32,028 nt of DNA, from positions 1 through 32,028 of the forward strand of contig DXFZ01000107.1 in NCBI GenBank assembly GCA_019114175.1, read 5' to 3'. Positions 1 to 8,024 of this stretch are shown piece by piece. Origin of the DNA: Candidatus Corynebacterium gallistercoris. GTDB lineage: Bacteria; Actinomycetota; Actinomycetes; Mycobacteriales; Mycobacteriaceae. How positions within the stretch are numbered: the stretch's first letter is position 1; every line of letters starts with the position of its first letter. Both the position numbers and the translations under genes were made by a program. The notes beneath the pieces were generated by a model. The model saw nothing but the letters and a program-made list of their open reading frames with translations, was not told where the DNA came from and did not search any database.

Positions 1-470
1 CGCCAGTCCATGAATAGAGGGGTGGGCGCTGGGGTGGGGGTGGCGTCGCCCCCACAAGAAAAATCAACCACCTCACCGTAAGCGAACTGCCACAGCGCCT
101 CATCCGTGCGTGGCGCGCCTGAGCAATCCACATCACAATCGGGACGCGCGTCCCGCACGACCTCCACGAGGCCGGCGGCGACCGCCTCCCGGAAGGCATC
201 CCGCAACGCCTGCTTGTTGGCCATCCGATAGGAAAAAGGCAACGTGCGCACGGTCGGTGTGCACACATGGAGGGGAAAAGAAGGGTGGAAGAAGCTTTCG
301 GCCCACGGGGGTACGTCGGCGGCCAACACCCCATACGTGGCAGGCCACAGCGGCAGGCAATCCCCCTCAGCCACGGCGGGATCGCAGGCGGTGACGCGAT
401 AGCCGCGAGCCACCGCGCGCATAGCCAGCACCGCACCCGCGGGACCCAAGCCTGCAATGCTCAACCTCAT
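1..470 (-). CDS. lycopene cyclase-like FAD/NAD(P)-binding protein, cut by the window edge
   Basis: The minus-strand frame from ATG at 468-470 stays open for all 156 visible codons and runs off the left edge, so the C-terminus is missing. The N-terminus has a dinucleotide-binding Rossmann motif, GLGPAG at about residues 7-12, followed by an acidic residue ending the second strand (TACDP). Further on are the residues LPFSYRMANKQ, an AYGEVVD segment near residue 137, and FMDW at the very edge, with two further bases that begin an Arg codon. AYG and FMDWR are typical of the lycopene beta-cyclase superfamily, flavoproteins that cyclise the ends of linear carotenoids. The true substrate cannot be read from half a protein; a general FAD oxidoreductase is the alternative. 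The upstream sequence offers a GGAG ribosome site. The gene diverges from the ABC-F gene across 63 bp. Confidence 0.72.
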   Translation of the reverse strand, partial: MRLSIAGLGPAGAVLAMRAVARGYRVTACDPAVAEGDCLPLWPATYGVLAADVPPWAESFFHPSFPLHVCTPTVRTLPFSYRMANKQALRDAFREAVAAGLVEVVRDARPDCDVDCSGAPRTDEALWQFAYGEVVDFSCGGDATPTPAPTPLFMDW

Positions 471-519
471 GGCTCCATCTTGCCCCGCACAAGCAGCCTG
501 ACCGCAACAGGGGTGGTGA

Positions 520-525
520 TAGGGT
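520..525 (+). promoter_or_regulatory. candidate -10 (TAGGGT) for the ABC-F gene
   Basis: TAGGGT ends 8 nt before GTG 534, a spacing that would give a leaderless or nearly leaderless mRNA. A CTGACC element (4 of 6 to TTGACA) lies 16 nt upstream. The same bases overlap the possible ribosome site, so the two readings compete. Confidence 0.35.
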
Positions 526-533
526 GGAGCGTT

Positions 534-2165
534 GTGATTGTAACGAATGACCTCGAGGTACGCGTGGGGGCGCGCACCCTGCTCAACGCACCTGGCCAGC
601 ACCTACGCGTGCAGCCGGGAGACCGCATCGGGCTCGTGGGCCGCAACGGAGCAGGCAAGACCACGACCATGCGGATCCTCGCCGGTGAAGGCGAACCCTA
701 TGGCGGTGCGGTAACCCGCAGCGGTGACATGGGTTACCTGCCGCAGGACTCCAAAGAGGGAGACATCGAACAGACCGCTCGCGACCGAGTGCTCTCCGCG
801 CGGGGGCTGGACCAGCTGCGCCGCTCCATGGATCGCCAGCAAGAGATCATGGAGACTAGCGAATCGGACAAGAAGCGGGACGCGGCGATCGCGAAGTACT
901 CGCGGATGGAGGAGAAGTATCACGCGCTGGGAGGGTACGAGGCCGATAGCGAAGCGGCCCGGATCTGCGATGCGCTGGGGCTGCCGGAGCGCGTGTTGGA
1001 CCAGCAGCTGAAAACACTCTCCGGTGGTCAGCGGCGGCGCGTTGAACTGGCACAGATCCTGTTTGCCGCCACCGCGGGCTCTGGGCGGAGCCAGACCACG
1101 CTGCTGCTGGATGAGCCGACGAACCACCTGGATGCGGATTCCATCACGTGGCTACGGGAGTTCCTTTCCAAGCACGATGGCGGGCTGATCATGATCAGCC
1201 ACGACGTGGAACTCTTGGACGCAGTGTGCAACAAGATCTGGTTCCTCGACGCCGTTCGGGGCGAGGCCGACGTCTACAACATGGGCTGGCAGAAGTACCT
1301 GGATGCACGCGCCACCGATGAGGCGCGACGCCGGCGGGAGAAGGCCAACGCTGAGAAGAAGGCGAGCGCCCTCAAGCAGCAGGCGGACAAGCTGGGCGCG
1401 AAGGCCACGAAGGCCAAGGCAGCCAAGCAAATGGCGGCGCGTGCTGAGAGGATGCTGGGCCAGCTCGATGAGGTGCGTCAGGAAGACAAGGTCGCTTCCA
1501 TACGTTTCCCGGAACCGGCGGCGTGTGGCAAGACACCCATGAACGCCAAGGGGCTGACGAAGATGTACGGCTCCCTGGAGGTTTTCGCTGGCGTGGATTT
1601 GGCCATTGATAAGGGCTCTCGCGTGGTCGTGCTGGGGTTCAACGGCGCCGGCAAGACGACGCTGTTGAAGCTGCTGGCGGGGGTGGAGCGCACCGATGGC
1701 GAGGGCGGCATCGTGTCCGGATATGGTCTCAAGGTGGGCTACTTCGCCCAGGAGCATGACACGATTGACCCGGATCGTTCGGTCTGGGAGAACGCCATCG
1801 GCGCCTGTCCGGATGCTGGAGAGCAGGACCTGCGCGGGCTGCTGGGGGCGTTCATGTTTTCCGGAGAGCAGCTCAACCAGCCGGCCGGGACACTGTCTGG
1901 TGGTGAGAAGACGCGCCTGGCCTTGGCGACGCTGGTGAGTTCCAGGGCGAACGTGCTTCTGCTGGATGAGCCCACCAACAACCTTGATCCGCAGTCCCGT
2001 GAGCAGGTCCTCGATGCCCTGCGCACCTACACCGGGGCGGTGGTGCTGGTGACCCACGATCCGGGGGCTGTGAAGGCCTTGGAACCGGAGCGGGTGATCG
2101 TTCTACCCGATGGCACGGAGGACCTGTGGAGCGACGAGTACATGGAGATCGTGGAGCTGGCCTAG
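534..2165 (+). CDS. ABC-F family ATPase (ribosome-associated type)
   Basis: This soluble protein of about 543 residues has two ABC ATPase domains and no membrane segments, the hallmark of ABC-F proteins, which act on ribosomes in translation or antibiotic protection rather than in transport. Domain 1 has Walker A GRNGAGKT at residues 36-43, signature LSGGQ and Walker B LLLDEPTNHLD. Domain 2 has Walker A GFNGAGKT at 368-375, LSGGEK and LLLDEPTNNLD. Between them lies a Lys/Ala/Glu/Arg-rich helical linker (about residues 260-325) that fits the P-site tRNA interaction motif. I chose GTG at 534 because the conserved domain begins there; a longer in-frame start at 267 would run across the divergent cyclase gene. 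GTG 534 has both a GGTGGAG ribosome site and a TAGGGT hexamer 8 nt upstream. The family sits near acn in mycobacteria as well (Rv1473). Target and resistance role are unknown. Confidence 0.9.
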   Translation: MIVTNDLEVRVGARTLLNAPGQHLRVQPGDRIGLVGRNGAGKTTTMRILAGEGEPYGGAVTRSGDMGYLPQDSKEGDIEQTARDRVLSARGLDQLRRSMDRQQEIMETSESDKKRDAAIAKYSRMEEKYHALGGYEADSEAARICDALGLPERVLDQQLKTLSGGQRRRVELAQILFAATAGSGRSQTTLLLDEPTNHLDADSITWLREFLSKHDGGLIMISHDVELLDAVCNKIWFLDAVRGEADVYNMGWQKYLDARATDEARRRREKANAEKKASALKQQADKLGAKATKAKAAKQMAARAERMLGQLDEVRQEDKVASIRFPEPAACGKTPMNAKGLTKMYGSLEVFAGVDLAIDKGSRVVVLGFNGAGKTTLLKLLAGVERTDGEGGIVSGYGLKVGYFAQEHDTIDPDRSVWENAIGACPDAGEQDLRGLLGAFMFSGEQLNQPAGTLSGGEKTRLALATLVSSRANVLLLDEPTNNLDPQSREQVLDALRTYTGAVVLVTHDPGAVKALEPERVIVLPDGTEDLWSDEYMEIVELA

Positions 2166-2890
2166 CGCTGCTGGCAGAACTCCACGAAGCGCTGGAGGAG
2201 CCCATTGACCGCGGCGGTATCCGCGCCGTGGAAGCTGGCGTACGTCTGCTCCAGTTCTGCAGGGTCGCAGTAGCCTTCAGCTTCATAGAAGCCCAGGCGG
2301 CGGGTGATGGCCGCGGAGTCCATCTCAGGGTGGAATTGGCTGGTCCACACCACGTCACCCAGGCGATACAGCTGCACGGGGCAGGCCTCATTGGTGCCTA
2401 GGAGCGTTGCGCCGGGCGGCAGGGTGATGACGCTATCTTTGTGGCCGGTGAGTACCGTGAACTCATCGGGCAGTGCGCTGACGATGGGGTCATCTCGCCC
2501 AGCATCTGTCAGGCGCACCAGGCTTGTACCGGCGCTTTCGGAGTAGGTACTGTCTACGGAACCGCCTAGGTAGTGAGCAAGCATCGATGCTCCGTAACAT
2601 GCGGAAAACACTGGAATTTCCCCGCTGGCCGCTTGGGCTGCGACGAATGCGGAGAGCTTCCTGGAGATTTCCTCTTGCCACAGTGACTCATAGGGCTGGG
2701 TAATCGTGAAAGGGGAGCCTCCGATGAACACCCCGGCGACATCTGTGAAATCACCGAGGTCAGCTTGGGGAGATTCCAAGGGGCGCTGCTCTAGGGTCTC
2801 TGGGGTTAGCCCGCTGAATTGGAGAAAGTCGCTATACTCCGCGGCCAAGACCTCGGCTCCTCGCCGGGGGCATAACAATACGAATTTCAC
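2162..2890 (-). CDS. class I glutamine amidotransferase-like protein (GuaA-type GATase domain)
   Basis: This single-domain protein of about 242 residues belongs to the GATase1 superfamily, which releases ammonia from glutamine for an acceptor reaction. The nucleophile elbow is seen as SACYGASM near residue 100, with a Gly-Gly-Ser oxyanion-like segment (FIGGSPF) before it, and the catalytic His-Glu pair lies in FHPEMD near residue 190. No synthetase domain is attached, so this is not a complete GMP synthetase and the acceptor is unknown. I prefer GTG at 2890 (reading MKFVLLCP) over GTG at 2899, because a strong -10 hexamer TATAGT covers the upstream GTG and ends 7 nt before 2890. The stop codon overlaps the ABC-F stop by 4 bp (CTAG). 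Similar genes sit beside acn/acnR in other corynebacteria, as far as I recall. Confidence 0.82.
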   Translation of the reverse strand: MKFVLLCPRRGAEVLAAEYSDFLQFSGLTPETLEQRPLESPQADLGDFTDVAGVFIGGSPFTITQPYESLWQEEISRKLSAFVAAQAASGEIPVFSACYGASMLAHYLGGSVDSTYSESAGTSLVRLTDAGRDDPIVSALPDEFTVLTGHKDSVITLPPGATLLGTNEACPVQLYRLGDVVWTSQFHPEMDSAAITRRLGFYEAEGYCDPAELEQTYASFHGADTAAVNGLLQRFVEFCQQR

Positions 2891-2897
2891 AGACCCC

Positions 2898-2903
2898 ACT
2901 ATA
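2898..2903 (-). promoter_or_regulatory. -10 element TATAGT, probable leaderless start
   Basis: On the minus strand TATAGT is followed by 7 nt and then GTG 2890. This matches the leaderless promoter layout common in corynebacteria. The -35 region (GCAACA, 17 nt upstream) is weak. Confidence 0.5.
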
Positions 2904-2973
2904 ACAGACAGCTTGGTCTATGTTGCATTGTTAGCTCCGGCGAGGCGCCAGGGGAGGGCGCTGGTGCAGCTTT

Positions 2974-5900
2974 CTAGCGATCCAATAGCTCCAGCAGCTC
3001 GCGGCCGCTATCCAGCTTCTTGTCTTCGAAGCCACGCACCCCATCAGCGGCAGCGGCCAGTTCAGCAACGTCGGCAACATCGCTGGCGCTGGTCATGCTG
3101 CGGGCTCTGCGCAGCAGCTCCTCACGGTAGCGCTGCTTGAGCTCCCGCTCCAAGCGCCTCACCCCGGCATAGCCGAAGATATCCAGCTTGGTTCCGCGGA
3201 CCTTCTTCATGCCAGCGAGAGCCTTCAGTGCGGGTGCGGACCACTTGCCGAGCGCGATCTTGCGATCCAAGCCCATCGCCCGCAGCAGTGGCGGCTGCAG
3301 CATGACCTTCACATCCGCCGCCACATCGTCACCGAAGTCCCGGTCCACCTGGCGGTGGAAACCCTCATCGTGGGCCAGGCGGGCAACCTCGTACTCATCC
3401 TTGTAGGTATTGAGCTTGTGCAGGCCGAAGGCGAATTCCTTGGTCAGCGTGTGGCTTCCAGCGCCGGCAACGCGTAGCTCCTGTCGGTACATGGTGCACA
3501 CGTCGTCAAGATACGCAGTAGCATCCTGTTCCGTGCCCCAGCGTGCCATCTCGTCGACACGCACGGCCACGAAGTGCACCAGCTCGTCAGCAACCTCGCC
3601 TCCTTCCCTGTGCTCCATCTGCAGCGCCGTGCGCACCCGGCCCACGGTGCTTGGCAGAGCATCAACAACCATGTCAGCGCCCGCCTCCGGTGCGTTATCG
3701 AGGACATCCTCGACACGCTGCGGATCGGCGATGAGCAGGCGGCCCCAGCGGAACGCCTGGATGTTTTCTTCCACCTTGCGCCCATTGGCCGTGAGGGCCT
3801 TTTCGATGGCCTCCGCGCTCACCGGCAGCGCACCGGCCTGCAGGGCGACACCCAGCAGGATCATCGTCTGGTAGGTGGACTCGCCGAAGATCGCGTTGGA
3901 CAGACGGATAGAGTTGGTGGTCACTGCCCGGTGAGCGGACTTGCCCAGAGCTCCTGCCAGCTGCACGCCGTCCGGGCGGGTGGCCTTCACATCGGTGCAC
4001 ATGCGCCCGGTAGGAGTATCCGCACTAGAGAGAACGGCGGTGGTGCGGGTAGCGCTGATGGTTTTGATGGTCGTATCCTCGGCCGCCGTGATGCCATCCA
4101 TGGCGATGACCAGGTCAGCGCCAGCTTCCGGCACGGCACCAGGCTCATCGACCGGCAGAGCGGAGATGCGCACGTCGGAGATCACAGAGCCGCCCTTTTG
4201 CGCGAGTCCCGTCATGTCGTTTCCACGCACGAACTTGCCATCGAGCTGAGCGGCGGTGGCGATCACCGCGGAGAGCGTCAGCACGCCGGTGCCGCCCACG
4301 CCGGAGATGCGCACGTTCCAGCTGCGCCCCTTCGGGGATTGTTCTGGGGCAGGTTGGGTGGGGAGCTGGTCGACCCCCACCGGTGTCACGGAACGCTTCG
4401 CTGCACCGGCGGAGTTCTTGGTGACCTCCACGGTGGTGAAGGCCGGGCAATCGCCTTTGAGGCAGGTGAAGTCAGAGTTGCAGGTGGATTGGTCAATGCG
4501 GGTCTTTCGCCCGAATTGGCTGTCCACGGGTTGCACGGACAAGCAGCCGGACTTCTCACCGCAGTCTCCGCAGCCTTCGCAGATGCGTTCGTTGATAATC
4601 ACGCGGGTGGTGCTGCGTTCCTGCTTGCCGCGGCTGATGGCGCGTCGCTTCTCTGCGGCGCAGTGCTGGTCGTGGATGAGGACGGTCACGCCGGGGGTTT
4701 CGGCGAGGTCTTTTTGTACCGCGGCCAGGTCTGCTCTGTCTTTGATTTCGACGCCACTGCCGCGGACCTCCCGCAGGATCTTCCTGGTGCGAGCCACGTC
4801 ATCTGTGGTGACGACGATACGGGCGGGGTTTTCTGCCTGCACCATGTCCACAAGTCCGGCGAGACTCGGCTGGCCGACCGGATCTTGGCCGCCGGTCATG
4901 GCCACCGTGCCGTTATGCAGCAGCTTCATGGTGACATTAGCCTTAGCGGCGACGAGGGCGCGTAGCGCCAACGAGCCGGAGTGCAGGAAGGTGCCATCGC
5001 CCATGTTCTGGACGAAGTGCTTTTCCTTAATGAACGGACTCATGCCGATGAAGTGGCTGCCTTCGCCACCCATCTGGGCGGTGCCCAAGATGTTGCCCAC
5101 GCGGTTCGGGTCCATGATCATCACCATCGCGTGGCAGCCGATACCGGCGCCCACGAGGGTGTCTGGGGTAGCGCGGGTAGATGCATTGTGGGGGCAGCCG
5201 GAGCAGAAGTGGGGAACACGGGATTCCACGTTGAGCGGCAGGGCGATACGGCGTGGTGCCTTCTCCGGCAGCTTCACGTCAATGCCAAGCTTGTCCAGCG
5301 TCGTGCCCAGGAGGGCGGGCACGTTGTTCACGTGGGAGATCTCCGGCTGGTTGTCAGCACCGTATAGTGCGGTGCGGACGGTCTCCAACAGGTGATTCCC
5401 CAATTCCTCCGCCACGATGATGTGCTCCAGGCCAATGGCAAACTTGTTGAGTTCGCACGGGTCAAGTGGCCAGGTCATACCCAGCCGCAGCACACGAACG
5501 CGCTCGGGAGCTTGCCCGTGGGACACGAGCTGGCGCAAAGTCTCCTGCACCTCCAAGGCGGTGTTGCCCGCGCAGATGATGCCCACGGTGTCTTCTGCAT
5601 CACCGTGAAGCAAGCGGTTGAGGTTGTGCTTGCGGGCATATTCCATGGCCCGCTCCAGCCGCACTCCGGTGCGCGTGCGGTCCAGTTCCAGCAGGCGCTG
5701 CCCGAGCAGGCGCGCATCCGGCATGTGCTTATCATTGGCAACGTCGGGGGCCGTCAGAGGCCCATCGAGGGTCACGGTGGAAGAGCCATCCGCCACCGGG
5801 GTGGTGACCCGCAGGGCAGTCCACAAGCCGGAGTAGCGTGACATCCAGGCTGCGTGCATGCCGAGGCTTAAGATGTCCGCGGAGTCTGCGGGCACCAGGG

Positions 5901-6474
5901 TTGGCATGCCCAGATCCGCGATGATGCGGCTGGAGTTGGATGGCACCGTGGAAGACTTCGCCTTGGGGTCGTCGCCCACGATTGCCACGGCGCCACCCTT
6001 CCCGTGGGCGCCGGTGGTGTTGGCGTGGCGCAGCGCATCAGCTGAGCGGTCCAGACCGGGAGCCTTGCCGTACCAGTAGCCGACCACACCGTCGATGTCC
6101 TCCTGCAGGGTGGCACCTCCGGTGAGCTGGGAGCCGGCAACGGCAGTTGCACCCAGTTCCTCGTTCACGGCGGGGGTGTGGACGATGCGGTGCTCGCCGA
6201 GGATCTTGCCGCGCTTAGCTAGCTCCAGGTCGTAGCCACCCAGGGGCGAGCCTTCGTAGCCGGAAATGAAGCTGGCGGTGCGCAGGCCAGCCTTGCGATC
6301 AGCAATGGCCCTATCCCGAATCATTCGCACGAGCGCCTGGATGCCTGTCAGGTGCACGCTGCCGGTTTCAGCGGTGTACCTATGGGCAATTTCGTTGCGG
6401 CTCGGGTTGGGGGCGTGGGATCCTTCGGCGCCTGTTGGGTTAGCACCTTGTGGGGGAATGATCGTGGAGGTCAT
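2974..6474 (-). CDS. indolepyruvate ferredoxin oxidoreductase family protein (fused 2-oxoacid:acceptor oxidoreductase)
   Basis: This 1166-residue fused enzyme belongs to the indolepyruvate/2-oxoacid ferredoxin oxidoreductase family, which oxidatively decarboxylates aryl- or branched-chain 2-oxoacids to acyl-CoA and reduces an iron-sulfur carrier. The N-terminal pyrimidine-binding region has the GYEGSPLGG segment near residue 70. The thiamine diphosphate domain has HFCSGCPHN near 420, GEGSHFIG near 468 and NMGDGTF near 490. Residues 628-675 hold two Cys clusters (CEGCGDCGEKSGC, then CNSDFTCLKGDC) expected to bind 4Fe-4S. A gamma-type acceptor domain begins at about 721 with ISGVGGTGV. The start ATG has AGGTGA 6-7 nt upstream. 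The gene diverges from an Lrp/AsnC regulator gene, a common pairing for amino-acid catabolic enzymes, so amino-acid-derived substrates are likely. The exact substrate is inferred. Confidence 0.92.
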   Translation of the reverse strand: MTSTIIPPQGANPTGAEGSHAPNPSRNEIAHRYTAETGSVHLTGIQALVRMIRDRAIADRKAGLRTASFISGYEGSPLGGYDLELAKRGKILGEHRIVHTPAVNEELGATAVAGSQLTGGATLQEDIDGVVGYWYGKAPGLDRSADALRHANTTGAHGKGGAVAIVGDDPKAKSSTVPSNSSRIIADLGMPTLVPADSADILSLGMHAAWMSRYSGLWTALRVTTPVADGSSTVTLDGPLTAPDVANDKHMPDARLLGQRLLELDRTRTGVRLERAMEYARKHNLNRLLHGDAEDTVGIICAGNTALEVQETLRQLVSHGQAPERVRVLRLGMTWPLDPCELNKFAIGLEHIIVAEELGNHLLETVRTALYGADNQPEISHVNNVPALLGTTLDKLGIDVKLPEKAPRRIALPLNVESRVPHFCSGCPHNASTRATPDTLVGAGIGCHAMVMIMDPNRVGNILGTAQMGGEGSHFIGMSPFIKEKHFVQNMGDGTFLHSGSLALRALVAAKANVTMKLLHNGTVAMTGGQDPVGQPSLAGLVDMVQAENPARIVVTTDDVARTRKILREVRGSGVEIKDRADLAAVQKDLAETPGVTVLIHDQHCAAEKRRAISRGKQERSTTRVIINERICEGCGDCGEKSGCLSVQPVDSQFGRKTRIDQSTCNSDFTCLKGDCPAFTTVEVTKNSAGAAKRSVTPVGVDQLPTQPAPEQSPKGRSWNVRISGVGGTGVLTLSAVIATAAQLDGKFVRGNDMTGLAQKGGSVISDVRISALPVDEPGAVPEAGADLVIAMDGITAAEDTTIKTISATRTTAVLSSADTPTGRMCTDVKATRPDGVQLAGALGKSAHRAVTTNSIRLSNAIFGESTYQTMILLGVALQAGALPVSAEAIEKALTANGRKVEENIQAFRWGRLLIADPQRVEDVLDNAPEAGADMVVDALPSTVGRVRTALQMEHREGGEVADELVHFVAVRVDEMARWGTEQDATAYLDDVCTMYRQELRVAGAGSHTLTKEFAFGLHKLNTYKDEYEVARLAHDEGFHRQVDRDFGDDVAADVKVMLQPPLLRAMGLDRKIALGKWSAPALKALAGMKKVRGTKLDIFGYAGVRRLERELKQRYREELLRRARSMTSASDVADVAELAAAADGVRGFEDKKLDSGRELLELLDR

Positions 6475-6511
6475 TGCTTGTCACCTGCCAAAAGTCGTCG
6501 TCAAAGACAGT

Positions 6512-6527
6512 TGTGTCTTAGATCACA
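6512..6527. promoter_or_regulatory. CRP/GlxR-type operator, one mismatch to consensus
   Basis: The 16-mer TGTGTCTTAGATCACA differs from the corynebacterial GlxR consensus TGTGANNTANNTCACA at one fixed position. It lies 38 bp upstream of the oxidoreductase start, in the 268-bp divergent gap shared with the Lrp/AsnC gene. Its position would suit control of the leftward gene by the cAMP-responsive regulator. The rest of this gap (6528-6742) shows no clear promoter or further repeat to me. Confidence 0.55.
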
Positions 6528-6742
6528 AGCGTATGACTCTCCGTGGCGCACGTCCATCAGCTAATCGGAAATCGTGCCACGTGTGCATCGTGCATAGCTT
6601 TTTGAGAGAAAACATGTACCATTGGCTCATGATCGACAGTGATCCGGTTCACATATTTGGTGCTAAAAAGATTACCACTTGAGCGACCGGCCGGATGAGA
6701 CGTAAACCCCGTTTGGATCCACACAGAGGATTAAGGAGTGGA

Positions 6743-7258
6743 ATGACCATGGCCCACCAGCCCGATGATCTCGACCTTAAGCTGCTCACCCTGCTGCTCA
6801 CCGAGCCGAAGGCAGGGGTGCGCGAATACGCCCGCAGGCTGGGAATAGCGCGGGGAACCGCCCAATCTCGCATCGAAAAGCTAGTGGCGAGCGGCGCCAT
6901 AACGTCCCTGAGCCCCCACTTGGATCCAGCCGCCCTAGGGTTTCCCCTCTACGCCCATATTCAACTCCAGCTGCGCCAGTTGCACCTCGATGCAGTGGTT
7001 GCACAACTTGCGGAGATTCCGGAGATCATTCAGGCGGACTCTTCGGCAGGCCAGCACGACTTGGTGTGCCAAGTTGTGGCCAAGGACCACAATCATCTCG
7101 AGCGCATCACGATGAAGATGATGGCAATTGACGGGGTTGAGAGGATTCAAACTGAAGTCATGCTGCGCCACCGCATTCAGCGCCGTACGCTCCCGCTGCT
7201 CGCGATGATGCGCAAAGAACTGCGCGCAACCGCACCGAGGATTGACTCCTCGAGTTAA
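6743..7258 (+). CDS. Lrp/AsnC family transcriptional regulator
   Basis: The protein of about 171 residues has the family layout: an N-terminal helix-turn-helix (DDLDLKLLTLLL, then VREYARRLGIARGTAQSRIEKL, then a wing ending ITSLSPHLD) and a C-terminal Lrp/AsnC ligand-binding domain (IPEIIQADSSAGQHDLVCQVV, IDGVERIQTEVML). Such regulators bind amino acids and form dimers or octamers. I chose ATG 6743 because AAGGAG lies at 6733-6738; ATG 6749 is also possible with the same ribosome site. The divergent partner is the 2-oxoacid ferredoxin oxidoreductase, which is its most likely target. The C-terminal basic tail (HRIQRRTLP) is slightly longer than usual. The stop overlaps the stop of the convergent membrane-protein gene by 4 bp (TTAA). 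Confidence 0.9.
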   Translation: MTMAHQPDDLDLKLLTLLLTEPKAGVREYARRLGIARGTAQSRIEKLVASGAITSLSPHLDPAALGFPLYAHIQLQLRQLHLDAVVAQLAEIPEIIQADSSAGQHDLVCQVVAKDHNHLERITMKMMAIDGVERIQTEVMLRHRIQRRTLPLLAMMRKELRATAPRIDSSS

Positions 7259-8010
7259 CGGATGCCAGCTGCCCGCAGGGCAGCTTCTACCTGCTTGCCT
7301 GAAAGGTCTGAACTGATCGTGGCGCTGGCGGGGTTTCCCGCAATGTACCGGCACACGGTCCATCCGTTGCTGTATTCGGGCTCCAGCACGTCCAGAGGCC
7401 CGGCAGCGAGATTCAAGCCCACGGGAGTACCATCCCAGGAGGCGGCAGCGGGGAACTCCCGGGTGGTGAAGGTGAAGGGCTCGGTGCCGTCATCCGGTTG
7501 CACTTCCACGATGGCCTTGAAGTAGTAGCGGCGTTCATTATTGCGCCTATCCGGATTGTCGTTGTGGGTGCTCACCCGGTGCACCCAGACCCCACCTACG
7601 CGGGCGGGCGCGAATCGGATCCATCCGTTTGACCACGCCTTGCCGAGCACCAGTAGATTGCGCCGCCGCCGTGTAATGGAGACACTTCCCACCCCCGCGA
7701 GCAGCACACCCACTGCCGCGATGACGATTCCGGGAATCACGGCGGCTCCACCCGCGAGAAGGGCAAAGAACAGCCCCACGGCAAACAGTGCCGCGGCCAC
7801 GCCAATGATGACCCATTGACCTGCGCTCACACCACCGGCGTTTCCCGCCACCGGCACCCTGCCATTGGCTTCCAGCGCAGCTTTGATGCTGGGGGAGCCT
7901 GAGGGGAGGCTGCAGCGGACATCGAATTGGCCGGAGGCCTCGCCAGCTGCCAGTGACCCATCAGGGTCATCGATGATGGCGGAATGACGAGCGTGAGAGA
8001 AAACCTTCAT
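7255..8010 (-). CDS. uncharacterised two-helix membrane protein
   Basis: I do not recognise a named family. The 251-residue protein has an N-terminal soluble part of about 60 residues, a hydrophobic hairpin at roughly residues 64-110 (two helices, rich in Ala, Val and Gly, separated by a short turn), a basic RRRR stop just after it, and a C-terminal domain of about 140 residues rich in Trp, Tyr and Phe (VWVHRVSTHND, YYFKAIVEVQ). The final segment, from about residue 219, reads like a small independent helical unit. Its start lies 14 bp after the stop of the UPF0210 gene, and no clear ribosome site is seen, so it is probably translated from the same mRNA as the ACT and UPF0210 genes. Whether it works with them is unknown. 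Confidence 0.75.
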   Translation of the reverse strand: MKVFSHARHSAIIDDPDGSLAAGEASGQFDVRCSLPSGSPSIKAALEANGRVPVAGNAGGVSAGQWVIIGVAAALFAVGLFFALLAGGAAVIPGIVIAAVGVLLAGVGSVSITRRRRNLLVLGKAWSNGWIRFAPARVGGVWVHRVSTHNDNPDRRNNERRYYFKAIVEVQPDDGTEPFTFTTREFPAAASWDGTPVGLNLAAGPLDVLEPEYSNGWTVCRYIAGNPASATISSDLSGKQVEAALRAAGIR

Positions 8011-8024
8011 AACACTGAGCGATC

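Noticed and set aside
267..533. N-terminal extension of the ABC-F frame upstream of GTG 534
   Set aside because: It is antisense to the cyclase-like gene, lacks any family similarity, and the ABC-F fold begins at 534.
2945..2961. GCGCC / GGCGC stem after the oxidoreductase gene as a terminator
   Set aside because: Only 5 bp of stem and no T tract on the minus strand.
3574..4965. Long plus-strand open frame across the oxidoreductase gene
   Set aside because: It is antisense to conserved motifs of the oxidoreductase and has no domain pattern.
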